This document shows, one piece after another, positions 49,024 through 56,649 of a stretch of DNA of 64,000 nucleotides. Each line of letters starts with the position of its first letter. The stretch's first letter is position 1. The position numbers and the translations under genes are program-made. The DNA lies in contig QCVS01000004.1 of NCBI GenBank assembly GCA_003210285.1, positions 1 through 64,000 on the forward strand. Direction: 5' to 3'. The stretch comes from Prochlorococcus sp. AG-686-J21. Lineage in GTDB: Bacteria; Cyanobacteriota; Cyanobacteriia; PCC-6307; Cyanobiaceae. Under the pieces are notes generated by a model. It worked only from the letters and a program-made list of their open reading frames with translations. It ran no database searches and was not told where the DNA came from.

Positions 49024-50115
49024 ATGATTGAAAATCCTTCCCAAACCGTAGAAGAAATTTCAAACGAAAAAGAAATTAATAATTCGACTATAGAAGACAA
49101 CACTTCAGAAACTCCAAAAGAGGAAGAGTTATCATTTGATCCTAAAGATATTCCCTCTGCAGATTCTTCTTCAAGCAGAAGAAATAGTGATTTGGATACA
49201 GCAGGATTTACACAAGAAGAGTTTGCATCATTATTAGGGAAATATGATTATAATTTCAAACCTGGCGATCTTGTAAAAGGTACAGTTTTTGCTTTAGAGC
49301 CTAAAGGAGCAATGATAGATATAGGAGCCAAGACTGCAGCTTTTATGCCTATGCAGGAAGTTTCTATAAATAGAGTTGAAGGACTTAGTGATGTTTTACA
49401 ACCTTCAGAAAGTAGAGAATTTTTTATAATGAGTGAGGAGAATGAAGATGGCCAGTTAGCTTTATCAATTAGAAGAATAGAATATCAAAGAGCATGGGAA
49501 AGAGTAAGACAGTTACAAAAAGAAGATGCAACTATTTATTCTGAGGTTTTTGCAACTAACAGAGGTGGGGCTTTAGTCAGAGTTGAAGGCTTAAGAGGCT
49601 TCATCCCTGGATCTCATATTAGTGCCAGAAAAATAAAAGAAGATTTAGAAGGGGAATATTTACCTTTAAAATTTCTTGAGGTAGATGAAGAAAGAAATAG
49701 ATTAGTTTTAAGTCATAGAAGGGCTTTAGTAGAGAAAAAAATGAATAGACTTGAAGTTGGAGAAGTTGTTGTAGGTTCCGTAAAGGGAATAAAACCTTAT
49801 GGAGCTTTTATTGATATCGGAGGGGTGAGTGGTCTTCTACATATTTCTGAAATTAGTCATGAACACATTGAAACACCTCATAATGTTTTGAATGTAAATG
49901 ATCAGATGAAAGTAATGATAATAGACTTAGATTCCGAGAGAGGTAGAATCTCTTTATCAACCAAAGCTCTAGAACCAGAACCTGGAGATATGCTAACTGA
50001 CCCACAAAAAGTTTTTAATAAAGCTGAAGAAATGGCTGCAAAATATAAGCAAATGTTACTTGAGCAAACTGATGAAAACGAAGAGCAACCAACAGAGATT
50101 TCAGAAAACGTATAA
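49024..50115 (+). CDS. rpsA: 30S ribosomal protein S1
   Basis: 363 aa; cyanobacterial short form. Acidic N-terminal tail (about 1-60), then three S1 RNA-binding domains: GDLVKGTVFALEPKGAMIDIG, then AFVRVEGLRGFIPGSHIS-like (read as GGALVRVEGLRGFIPGS), and GEVVVGSVKGIKPYGAFIDIG. Binds mRNA leaders for initiation. A spacer hairpin precedes the start. Confidence 0.93.
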   Translation: MIENPSQTVEEISNEKEINNSTIEDNTSETPKEEELSFDPKDIPSADSSSSRRNSDLDTAGFTQEEFASLLGKYDYNFKPGDLVKGTVFALEPKGAMIDIGAKTAAFMPMQEVSINRVEGLSDVLQPSESREFFIMSEENEDGQLALSIRRIEYQRAWERVRQLQKEDATIYSEVFATNRGGALVRVEGLRGFIPGSHISARKIKEDLEGEYLPLKFLEVDEERNRLVLSHRRALVEKKMNRLEVGEVVVGSVKGIKPYGAFIDIGGVSGLLHISEISHEHIETPHNVLNVNDQMKVMIIDLDSERGRISLSTKALEPEPGDMLTDPQKVFNKAEEMAAKYKQMLLEQTDENEEQPTEISENV

Positions 50116-50245
50116 AATAAAATTTTTTTAATAACTTAAGAAATAAATTTAGATCAAATAAAATCTTATAATTTCAACTTAATAACTATTGATTAAAATT
50201 TACGATTTAAATTAAGATAAGGAATATTCCTTAAATTATTTATAA

Positions 50246-51487
50246 ATGAGTGATTTTATTTTTACTTCTGAATCTGTAACTGAAGGTCATCCTGACAAGA
50301 TATGTGATCAAATCAGTGATGCTATTCTAGATGCTTTATTGACTGAAGACCCAGAGAGTAGAGTAGCCTGCGAAACAGTTGTCAATACTGGCCTTTGCTT
50401 ACTTACTGGTGAAATAACTTCTAAAGCAAAGCTTGATTATATAAAACTTGTTAGGAAAGTAATTAAAGAAATTGGATATGAAGGTTCAAAAGCTGGGGGT
50501 TTTGACTCAAATAGCTGCGCCGTTTTAGTGGCTCTTGACGAGCAATCACCTGATATTTCCCAAGGAGTAAATGAAGCAGATGATGCAAACGAGGATTTGG
50601 GGAACAATACTGGGGCTGGTGATCAGGGGATAATGTTTGGCTATGCATGTGATGAAACACCCGAATTAATGCCATTACCAATTAGCTTGGCTCACAGATT
50701 AGCAATACAACTTGCAAAAGTAAGACATGAAAAAGTTCTTGATTATCTACTGCCTGATGGAAAAACTCAAGTAAGTATTGATTACAAAAAAGGGGTCCCA
50801 GTTTCAATAAACACCATTTTAATTTCAACTCAACATACTGCTGAGATTGATGGACTTACAAATGAAGAAGAAATTCGTCAAAAGATAAAAGAAGATTTAT
50901 GGATCAATGTTGTATTACCAGCAACAGAAGATTTAGAAATCAAACCAACAAGTCAAAAGACAAGATTCCTGGTGAACCCCACAGGTAAATTTGTTGTAGG
51001 GGGACCTCAAGGCGATGCAGGACTCACTGGCAGAAAAATAATTGTAGACACTTATGGAGGATATGCAAGGCATGGAGGAGGTGCATTCTCTGGTAAAGAT
51101 CCTACTAAAGTTGACAGATCAGCTGCATATGCAGCACGTTATGTAGCTAAAAGTATTGTTAAAGCAAAATTAGCAAAAAAGGTAGAAGTACAATTAAGTT
51201 ATGCCATTGGAGTTGCTAAACCAATTTCAATTCTTGTTGAAACTTTTGGTACTGGTATTATTTCTCAAAATAGTTTGAAAGAACTAATTAAAAACAACTT
51301 TGATTTAAGGCCTGCAGCAATAATAAAAGAATTTGATTTAAGAAATCTACCAAAAAAAATGGGTGGGGAATTTTTCAGGAAAACTGCATCTTATGGACAC
51401 TTTGGTAGAAATGATTTAAAGCTTCCTTGGGAAAGTGTTGAAGAAAAATCAGCCCAATTAGTAGAGGCCTCAAAAAACCTTTTATAA
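50246..51487 (+). CDS. metK: S-adenosylmethionine synthetase
   Basis: 413 aa. Makes SAM from Met and ATP. N-terminal [32 protein letters not shown] and [22 protein letters not shown] are all MetK signatures. No SAM riboswitch recognised in the 130-bp leader. Confidence 0.97.
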   Translation: MSDFIFTSESVTEGHPDKICDQISDAILDALLTEDPESRVACETVVNTGLCLLTGEITSKAKLDYIKLVRKVIKEIGYEGSKAGGFDSNSCAVLVALDEQSPDISQGVNEADDANEDLGNNTGAGDQGIMFGYACDETPELMPLPISLAHRLAIQLAKVRHEKVLDYLLPDGKTQVSIDYKKGVPVSINTILISTQHTAEIDGLTNEEEIRQKIKEDLWINVVLPATEDLEIKPTSQKTRFLVNPTGKFVVGGPQGDAGLTGRKIIVDTYGGYARHGGGAFSGKDPTKVDRSAAYAARYVAKSIVKAKLAKKVEVQLSYAIGVAKPISILVETFGTGIISQNSLKELIKNNFDLRPAAIIKEFDLRNLPKKMGGEFFRKTASYGHFGRNDLKLPWESVEEKSAQLVEASKNLL

Positions 51488-51493
51488 ATATTT

Positions 51494-52723
51494 ATGCCAG
51501 ATGATTTTTTTGGAGGATTAGATTTTGGGACAAGTGGTGCACGAATATCTATAATTAATTCTAAAAAGGAATTAAAATACTCGAATTCAGTTCCCTATCA
51601 ATATGGCTTTAAAGATCCTAACTCTTGGATTAATTCATGTGAAAAACTTCTAGATAGTTTACCTTTTGATATAAAAAACAGTATTGTTAATTTAGCAATC
51701 TCTGGCACTTCTGGAACTTTATCGGCTTGTGATTTAAGAGGGGATCCGATAGGAGAAGCTATACCTTATGATCAAGCATGTAATGAAAATAAAATCCTTA
51801 TTAAATCGATAACGGATAGAGAATATCATTTACAAACCCCATACAGTAGTTTAGCTAAAGCATTAAAACTGATAGATAAATTTGGGGAAAATATTCTTTT
51901 AAGACATCAATCTGACTTGATAACTGGCTGGTTCTTAAAAGATTGGACATATGGAGAAGAAGGCAATAATATCAAACTTGGTTGGGATCTAATAAAAGAA
52001 TCTTGGCCAAAAAGTTATCTAAATAATTCATGGCAAAAATGCTTACCTCTAATTATTAAAAGTGGAAAAATCTTGGGTCAAATCGATACTGACTTAGCCG
52101 AAAGGTTCAAATTAAATAAGAAAATACTATTAGTCTCGGGGACAACTGATTCAAATGCAGCTTTTTTAGCTGCAGGATTAGGAAAAGAAGAAGGTCTAAC
52201 GGTTTTAGGAACCACAATCGTAGTTAAAAAAATTAATAAGACCCCAATCAAAGAAAAGGGAATTACAACCCATCGATTAAGTGAAGACTGGATATGTGGA
52301 GGAGCATCAAACGCTGGTTGTGGAATTTTGTCTCAATTTTTTTCTGATTTAGAAATAAAAGAACTTAGCAGACAAATAAATCCCTCAAAAAAAACTTCTC
52401 TAAATCTTTTGCCACTCAATAGTAAGGGTGAGAGATTTCCTGTTAATAATCCTTTTTTAGAGCCAATTCTTAGTCCTAGGCCAGTAAGTGACTCACTTTA
52501 TTTACATGCATTGTTCGAGGGTTTAGCAAGAATTGAATTAAAAGGTTGGGAAAAACTATATCAGCTGACAGGTTCACTTCCAAAAAGAATCGTTACTACT
52601 GGTGGAGGTTCAAAAAATCCTCAGTGGAGAGCAATAAGAGAACGAATTATTAATATCCCAATAATTTCATGTAAAAAAACAACTTCATTTGGAACTGCTT
52701 TATTAGCAATTAATGCAAAATAA
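51494..52723 (+). CDS. FGGY-family sugar kinase, likely D-ribulose/xylulose kinase
   Basis: 409 aa, 6 bp after metK. FGGY fold: FFGGLDFGTSGARISI N-terminal phosphate loop, LAISGTSGTLSACD, VSGTTDSNAAFLAAG and late ADP loop VTTGGGSKNPQWR. Cyanobacterial and plant homologues (XK-1 type) phosphorylate D-ribulose. Substrate here inferred, not shown. Confidence 0.85.
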   Translation: MPDDFFGGLDFGTSGARISIINSKKELKYSNSVPYQYGFKDPNSWINSCEKLLDSLPFDIKNSIVNLAISGTSGTLSACDLRGDPIGEAIPYDQACNENKILIKSITDREYHLQTPYSSLAKALKLIDKFGENILLRHQSDLITGWFLKDWTYGEEGNNIKLGWDLIKESWPKSYLNNSWQKCLPLIIKSGKILGQIDTDLAERFKLNKKILLVSGTTDSNAAFLAAGLGKEEGLTVLGTTIVVKKINKTPIKEKGITTHRLSEDWICGGASNAGCGILSQFFSDLEIKELSRQINPSKKTSLNLLPLNSKGERFPVNNPFLEPILSPRPVSDSLYLHALFEGLARIELKGWEKLYQLTGSLPKRIVTTGGGSKNPQWRAIRERIINIPIISCKKTTSFGTALLAINAK

Positions 52724-52818
52724 TACATTTCATTCATTAAATCTTTAATCAAGATATAAAAATTTAATGAAAGGGGTTTCACAAACTACACATCTTAATT
52801 TAGAGTGTATAAGTTAGA

Positions 52819-52891
52819 GCCGGGATAGCTCAGTTGGTAGAGCAGGCGACTGAAAATCGCCGTGTCCCCAGTTCAAATCTGGGTCCTGGCA
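52819..52891 (+). tRNA. trnF: tRNA-Phe (GAA)
   Basis: 73 nt. Acceptor GCCGGGA/TCCTGGC, D-arm AGCTCAGTTGGTAGAGCA, anticodon GAA in ACTGAAAAT, T-arm CAGTTCAAATCTG. Its last 17 bases plus 4 beyond recur at 53528-53548, marking an integration site. Confidence 0.96.
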
Positions 52892-52895
52892 CCTT
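52875..52895 (+). repeat. attachment-like repeat, copy at tRNA-Phe 3' end
   Basis: AAATCTGGGTCCTGGCACCT (plus one T) covers the T-arm and acceptor end of tRNA-Phe. It matches 53528-53548 at 20 of 21 positions. Interpreted as one att end of a former or present integrated element. Confidence 0.65.
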
Positions 52896-52896
52896 T

Positions 52897-52927
52897 AAAC
52901 CCTGTCTATGACTGGGTTTTTATTTTT
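52897..52927 (+). terminator. terminator-like hairpin after tRNA-Phe
   Basis: AAACCC and GGGTTT pair around an 11-base loop, followed by T-rich DNA. It lies inside the putative element and would end the tRNA transcript. Confidence 0.6.
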
Positions 52928-52934
52928 TATAGTG

Positions 52935-52950
52935 GTATGGAAGTGGTATG
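52935..52950 (+). repeat. 16-bp direct repeat, left copy
   Basis: GTATGGAAGTGGTATG, identical to 53436-53451. Both copies sit about 40-90 bp inside the ends of the putative element, suggesting recombinase arm-type sites. Confidence 0.6.
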
Positions 52951-52988
52951 AAAATATCACTTAGGTTTTAATACACTTCAAACTTCAC

Positions 52989-53372
52989 TTATAAATCCAA
53001 TAATTTCTTTTTTTTAGATTGAAATTCCTCTTCCGTAATTATTCCTTGATTTCTAAGTAGAGCATATTTTTTGATTTTATCAGCATTGGATTTGGTTGTA
53101 TAAATTCTTGGTTCAAACTTTTTAAAATGTATGTTCAACTTGTCAAATAGACCATAAAAAATTCTATCTCTACTTTTCTCAAACCAGATATACCTTGTTA
53201 TAAAAAACATTGGAACGTAAGAAAAAACGTATCCGATTTTATTAGAAAAATCATCAAAAACATCTAGTCCTAAAAACAAATAACAAAAATAGAAAAAATA
53301 TAAAGTAAAAATATACCAAGCAACAATCAAAACAATATTTATAAGTAGTCTTAGAAATTTATTTTTTGGCAT
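52989..53372 (-). CDS. membrane protein with C-terminal SHOCT motif, 127 aa
   Basis: Two membrane helices (about 8-36 and 45-62) are followed by a basic linker and a C-terminal SHOCT-type motif (DKIKKYALLRNQGIITEEEF, residues 98-117). SHOCT ends are common in small membrane proteins of mobile or variable regions; function unknown. It is the only gene inside the putative tRNA-Phe element. Confidence 0.65.
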   Translation of the reverse strand: MPKNKFLRLLINIVLIVAWYIFTLYFFYFCYLFLGLDVFDDFSNKIGYVFSYVPMFFITRYIWFEKSRDRIFYGLFDKLNIHFKKFEPRIYTTKSNADKIKKYALLRNQGIITEEEFQSKKKKLLDL

Positions 53373-53435
53373 TAAACTTCCATACTTTGCAAGTCGTAGA
53401 TTGCAATTTTAAATATTTCGAACTCTACCATACCA

Positions 53436-53451
53436 GTATGGAAGTGGTATG
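53436..53451 (+). repeat. 16-bp direct repeat, right copy
   Basis: Identical to 52935-52950. See the left copy entry. Confidence 0.6.
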
Positions 53452-53527
53452 GAAGAAGTGGTTTTTACAAGTATGAATTAAGTTATAACTACGTTTTTAA
53501 GGATTAGAACCCACCAGTACCTCATTA

Positions 53528-53548
53528 AAATCTGGGTCCTGGTACCTT
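53528..53548 (+). repeat. attachment-like repeat, second copy of tRNA-Phe 3' end
   Basis: Matches 52875-52895 with one C-to-T change in the discriminator region. No complete tRNA precedes it, so it is an isolated tRNA tail. Confidence 0.65.
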
Positions 53549-53566
53549 CCATTATGGAATTAAATG

Positions 53567-53589
53567 AGCATCTGAAAAGGTGCTTTTTT
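53567..53589 (+). terminator. intrinsic terminator after the second tRNA tail
   Basis: AGCATCT (53567-53573), GAAA tetraloop, AGGTGCT (53578-53584), then five T. One G-T pair. Probably the original tRNA-Phe terminator before insertion. Confidence 0.6.
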
Positions 53590-53614
53590 AATGAATATTT
53601 TACAAATTTAAATT

Positions 53615-54034
53615 TTAGTTATCAAATCTACATACTTGACCAATTATACCCAGAATTAGTTGGTCTCCATTTGGATCTTGCCAATCAGCAAGATTGTTTA
53701 AATGACTATTATCCTCATCAGTGAAAACATCAACATCTCTAAAAGATTTCTCAAAACAGTTTATATCCATTGTATAAAGAATATCTTGTGTTATTTCACT
53801 TTTAGTTTTTGGAATAAATTTACTTAATACTCTAACAGAACCATCTTCATTCCTTTTTATACTTTTTCTGTCCCATAATTGTTCACCATATTCACTAATT
53901 GGGACTTCAACCCACTCATGAGACAAAGCATATGATTTTTTTATTGAAATGCAACAAGAGAAAACAATAGAAAGAGCCAAAGACAAGATATTTACAACAA
54001 GTATTGATGACGATTTATTCTTGGATTGAATCAT
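53615..54034 (-). CDS. secreted small protein, surface-adhesin-E-like, 139 aa
   Basis: Signal peptide (about 1-36, ending near SYALS). The mature part has WVEVPISEYGEQLWDRKSIKR, SVRVLSKFIPKTKSEI and DINCFEKSFRDVDVF with a C-terminal LIGIIGQVCRF-like end (read LILGIIGQVCRF). This strand order resembles the surface-adhesin-E domain of small secreted proteins. Two cysteines may pair. It lies just outside the putative element. Confidence 0.6.
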   Translation of the reverse strand: MIQSKNKSSSILVVNILSLALSIVFSCCISIKKSYALSHEWVEVPISEYGEQLWDRKSIKRNEDGSVRVLSKFIPKTKSEITQDILYTMDINCFEKSFRDVDVFTDEDNSHLNNLADWQDPNGDQLILGIIGQVCRFDN

Positions 54035-54261
54035 AATGTTATCGAATATTAGAAATAAATAAATTGAATTTTAAAAATAATAATTATATCTTATTAGTTT
54101 TGAATTTTGATTCAGAATTTACTTATGAACTTTGGTTAAATCTATATTGAAAAAATAAGATTAAAAACTTTGTAAAAGATTTTATTGATTAGTGTTTCTA
54201 TTATAGATAAAATCAACTATTAATTTCTAAAGTTAGCTCTCAAAGAATTTTCGGACAAATA

Positions 54262-54897
54262 ATGAAAAAGATTCAAAAATTCCTCTCAGTAGTTTTTTTT
54301 ATAGCAATATTTGTTGTATTAATTTATTTCATACAAAACTATGGCATCGAACCCCTTAGGAACAAGGTAGAGAGTATGGGAATATGGGCACCTTTTGGAA
54401 TATTTGTTCTCAGAGGAGTAAGCATAATTTTACCTGCTCTCCCAAGTTCGGCCTATTCACTTTTAGCTGGCTCCTTGTTGGGATTCCAAAAGGGTTATGT
54501 AACAATTGTCTTTTCTGATATCGTTTTTTGCCAAGCAGCTTTCTTTATAGCAAGATATTTTGGTCGTGGTCCTGTACGTGGTTTAGTAGGCTCAAAAGCA
54601 ATGAAAAGAATTGAAAGTTTTAATCAAAACCAATTAGAAGAAAATTTCTTCCTAATGACAGGCCTCCTTATGACTGGACTTTTTGATTTTCTCAGCTATG
54701 CAATTGGCATTGGAGGAACTCGGTGGAAAATATTCACTCCCGCTTTACTAATAAGTCTTCTAATCAGTGATTCTATTCTTGTTGCTGTTGGAGCTGGAGT
54801 CAGTCAGGGAGCAGGTTTATTCCTAGGAATAGCTCTTTTAGGCATGTTTGCTTTAGCAACTATTTCAGGTTTAGCAAAAAGAAAAATTCCAAAATAA
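54262..54897 (+). CDS. VTT/DedA-like (TVP38/TMEM64) membrane protein
   Basis: 211 aa, five or six helices. VTT domain signatures: LRGVSIILPALPSSAYSLLAG and the later FFIARYFGRGPVRGLVG, LTGLFDFLSYAIGIGGTRW. VTT proteins include lipid scramblases of bacteria and eukaryotes; DedA members affect membrane potential and phospholipid handling. Exact role unknown. Single gene, divergent spacer of about 230 bp before it. Confidence 0.85.
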   Translation: MKKIQKFLSVVFFIAIFVVLIYFIQNYGIEPLRNKVESMGIWAPFGIFVLRGVSIILPALPSSAYSLLAGSLLGFQKGYVTIVFSDIVFCQAAFFIARYFGRGPVRGLVGSKAMKRIESFNQNQLEENFFLMTGLLMTGLFDFLSYAIGIGGTRWKIFTPALLISLLISDSILVAVGAGVSQGAGLFLGIALLGMFALATISGLAKRKIPK

Positions 54898-55013
54898 GGC
54901 AAGAATTAATAATCCTAAAACCATCCAAATAGATATAACATTTTTGCAAACAACAACATTAAAAATGACAATTCATGTAAGAATATAATTCTGTTGAATT
55001 TACAATTTTTTAG

Positions 55014-55193
55014 ATGAATCCATTTAGACCAACATCATACGATCGCCCTGGAGAACAAATATCAACTACACCTTCCGGATTAAAAGTGACTTCTGCAAAA
55101 AGATTAATGGTAGATTCTATGGTAAGGATGATTCAAAAAGCTACCAATCATTCAGTAGAAGATAAGCTTGACGAAGAAACTAATAACAATTAA
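55014..55193 (+). CDS. small hypothetical protein before cpeS, 59 aa
   Basis: ATG 55014 to [25 protein letters not shown] and [19 protein letters not shown]; soluble. Overlaps the cpeS start by 26 bp in another frame, suggesting coexpression. Function unknown. Confidence 0.6.
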   Translation: MNPFRPTSYDRPGEQISTTPSGLKVTSAKRLMVDSMVRMIQKATNHSVEDKLDEETNNN

Positions 55194-55719
55194 TCAATTT
55201 ATTCAAAAAAGTTTAGGAGAGTGGAAATCCATAAGAAGCACTCATTCTTTGGCTTTTCAGGAAGTTGAAAATTCAACTAGCAAAATAGTAATAAAAGAGT
55301 TAGAAACCAATAATAAAAATGTAGTCGAACTTTTAGAAAAATATAATTTCACCTCTAAAGCTTCTGTTATTGCATTATCAATAAGTTGGGAAGCAATAAG
55401 TGATTGGGAAATGGATAAAAGAATAGAAGAAGATGAAACTATATTATTATTTTTACCAAAGGATAAGAATAAAGGGATTGTTCTACGTAATAAGGGATAT
55501 ACTGAATCCGTGATTTCATCGTCGGAATATTTGATTGATGAAAATGAGAACTTAAATATTAAAACTATTTACAGTTCAACAGTTTCTGAAGAAAGAATTT
55601 GTTTTTTGTCAAATCATATTAGATCCAGATATTCAGTAATTAGAAATCATGAGAATAACACAGTAATACAAACCTCACACACTTCAGAGATTAGAAATAT
55701 GTCTATCTTAAAAGATTGA
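55168..55719 (+). CDS. cpeS: phycobiliprotein lyase CpeS
   Basis: 183 aa from TTG 55168; start is uncertain. CpeS/CpcS fold: [23 protein letters not shown], later [15 protein letters not shown] and TSHTSEIR. In Prochlorococcus MED4 the CpeS lyase is reported to attach phycoerythrobilin to Cys82 of beta-phycoerythrin. That fits the adjacent convergent cpeB, overlapping by 17 bp at the 3' ends. Confidence 0.87.
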   Translation: MTKKLITINQFIQKSLGEWKSIRSTHSLAFQEVENSTSKIVIKELETNNKNVVELLEKYNFTSKASVIALSISWEAISDWEMDKRIEEDETILLFLPKDKNKGIVLRNKGYTESVISSSEYLIDENENLNIKTIYSSTVSEERICFLSNHIRSRYSVIRNHENNTVIQTSHTSEIRNMSILKD

Positions 55720-56230
55720 TTATTCTTTCAAATTGAAACTCTGTATTAGAAATTAAATCAGGAAGAAATTCTTTTTCTCCTTTTATAGTATTTACGGTAG
55801 ATTTCAAATCAGAAATTGTTGAATCTCTCATCAGTTCAAAAACTCGAATAGCATTTTTTAAAGGTACACCAAGGGCCAAATAAGTATTTTTAAGGTCTTT
55901 TAAACAGTTTTTAGATAAAACTGATTCATCATTTGAAATTAAAAGGTAAGAAACAATCCTTAAAATTATTTCTCCATCTCTTAAACAAACAGACATCTTA
56001 TTTGTGGTATCTATAGATATTTTTGTATTAACTGAATCTTGATTTTCACAAATCATTGCAGTCACAGCATCAGCGGCAATTGCGTGAGAATTATTTGTTA
56101 TTGAATTTATTGCATCTAATCTTGAGTTTGCAGTATTTATAAATTCTTTTATGTCTTCAATATTTTTATTACTTATATTTTCTAAATCTCTATCATTTGA
56201 TAAAATTTGATTACTATTTGAAACTGTCAT
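55703..56230 (-). CDS. cpeB: beta-phycoerythrin, reduced high-light type
   Basis: 175 aa. Phycobiliprotein pattern: [31 protein letters not shown] (Cys61) and [20 protein letters not shown] (Cys82, the main chromophore site), [17 protein letters not shown]. The Cys165 region of normal beta-PE is missing. Low-light strains and Synechococcus have both subunits; this lone divergent beta subunit is typical of high-light Prochlorococcus. No alpha subunit gene lies nearby. Confidence 0.9.
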   Translation of the reverse strand: MTVSNSNQILSNDRDLENISNKNIEDIKEFINTANSRLDAINSITNNSHAIAADAVTAMICENQDSVNTKISIDTTNKMSVCLRDGEIILRIVSYLLISNDESVLSKNCLKDLKNTYLALGVPLKNAIRVFELMRDSTISDLKSTVNTIKGEKEFLPDLISNTEFQFERIINLLR

Positions 56231-56410
56231 TCTTAAATCTAAAAACTTGAGATTTCTATATTATTAATAATAGATCAGAGCAAATTAAAATAATTAAATC
56301 TTAAAATAAACGAAATGGTTCTTAATCAAAACTCCATTTCGAAGTGATATTCTAAATACTGTAAATAAAAAATTTTTTTCGCTAATATATGATTATTATT
56401 CCTTAAAATT

Positions 56411-56611
56411 TTGAATAAACAAGAATTAAAATTATCAAAAAAACTTGTTTCTTCTTATAAAAAAAGATTAGAAAAAGAAATTCTTGAGAGAAGTATTAAA
56501 TTAAAAATGCCTCAGCATAAGTTCCAAGAAATTATCAACAATAATAATGAACTAATAAATTTAAAAAAAGCATTACAAGAATTAGAGACTAACCCTCAAT
56601 CTTCAAATTAA
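56411..56611 (+). CDS. small helical protein before pcrA, 66 aa
   Basis: TTG start at 56411. Basic, helical (MNKQELKLSKKLVSSYKKRLEKEI) with repeated Asn in the middle. It ends 38 bp before the helicase gene and is probably cotranscribed with it. Function unknown. Confidence 0.55.
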   Translation: MNKQELKLSKKLVSSYKKRLEKEILERSIKLKMPQHKFQEIINNNNELINLKKALQELETNPQSSN

Positions 56612-56649
56612 AGTAAGGTAAAAATTTTTAATAATACAACCTACAAAAA

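Larger units (their letters stand above)
52892..53548. mobile_element. small tRNA-Phe-associated integrated element or remnant
   Basis: About 650 bp bounded by the 3' end of tRNA-Phe and an imperfect second copy of that end. Just inside both ends is the same 16-base direct repeat. It carries one SHOCT-like membrane protein gene (52989-53372, minus) and no integrase. Each att copy is followed by its own terminator-like hairpin, as expected if the element carried a replacement tRNA end. Best read as the decayed or very small relative of tRNA-targeted elements known in Prochlorococcus (tycheposon type); this identification is inference. Confidence 0.55.

Noticed and set aside
50116-50245. metK leader examined for a SAM riboswitch
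   Set aside because: No recognisable SAM-I, SAM-II or SAM-V core; the leader is AT-rich and unstructured.
50463-50681. 72-codon minus-strand frame
   Set aside because: Antisense to metK; rich in His/Pro/Leu with no domain.
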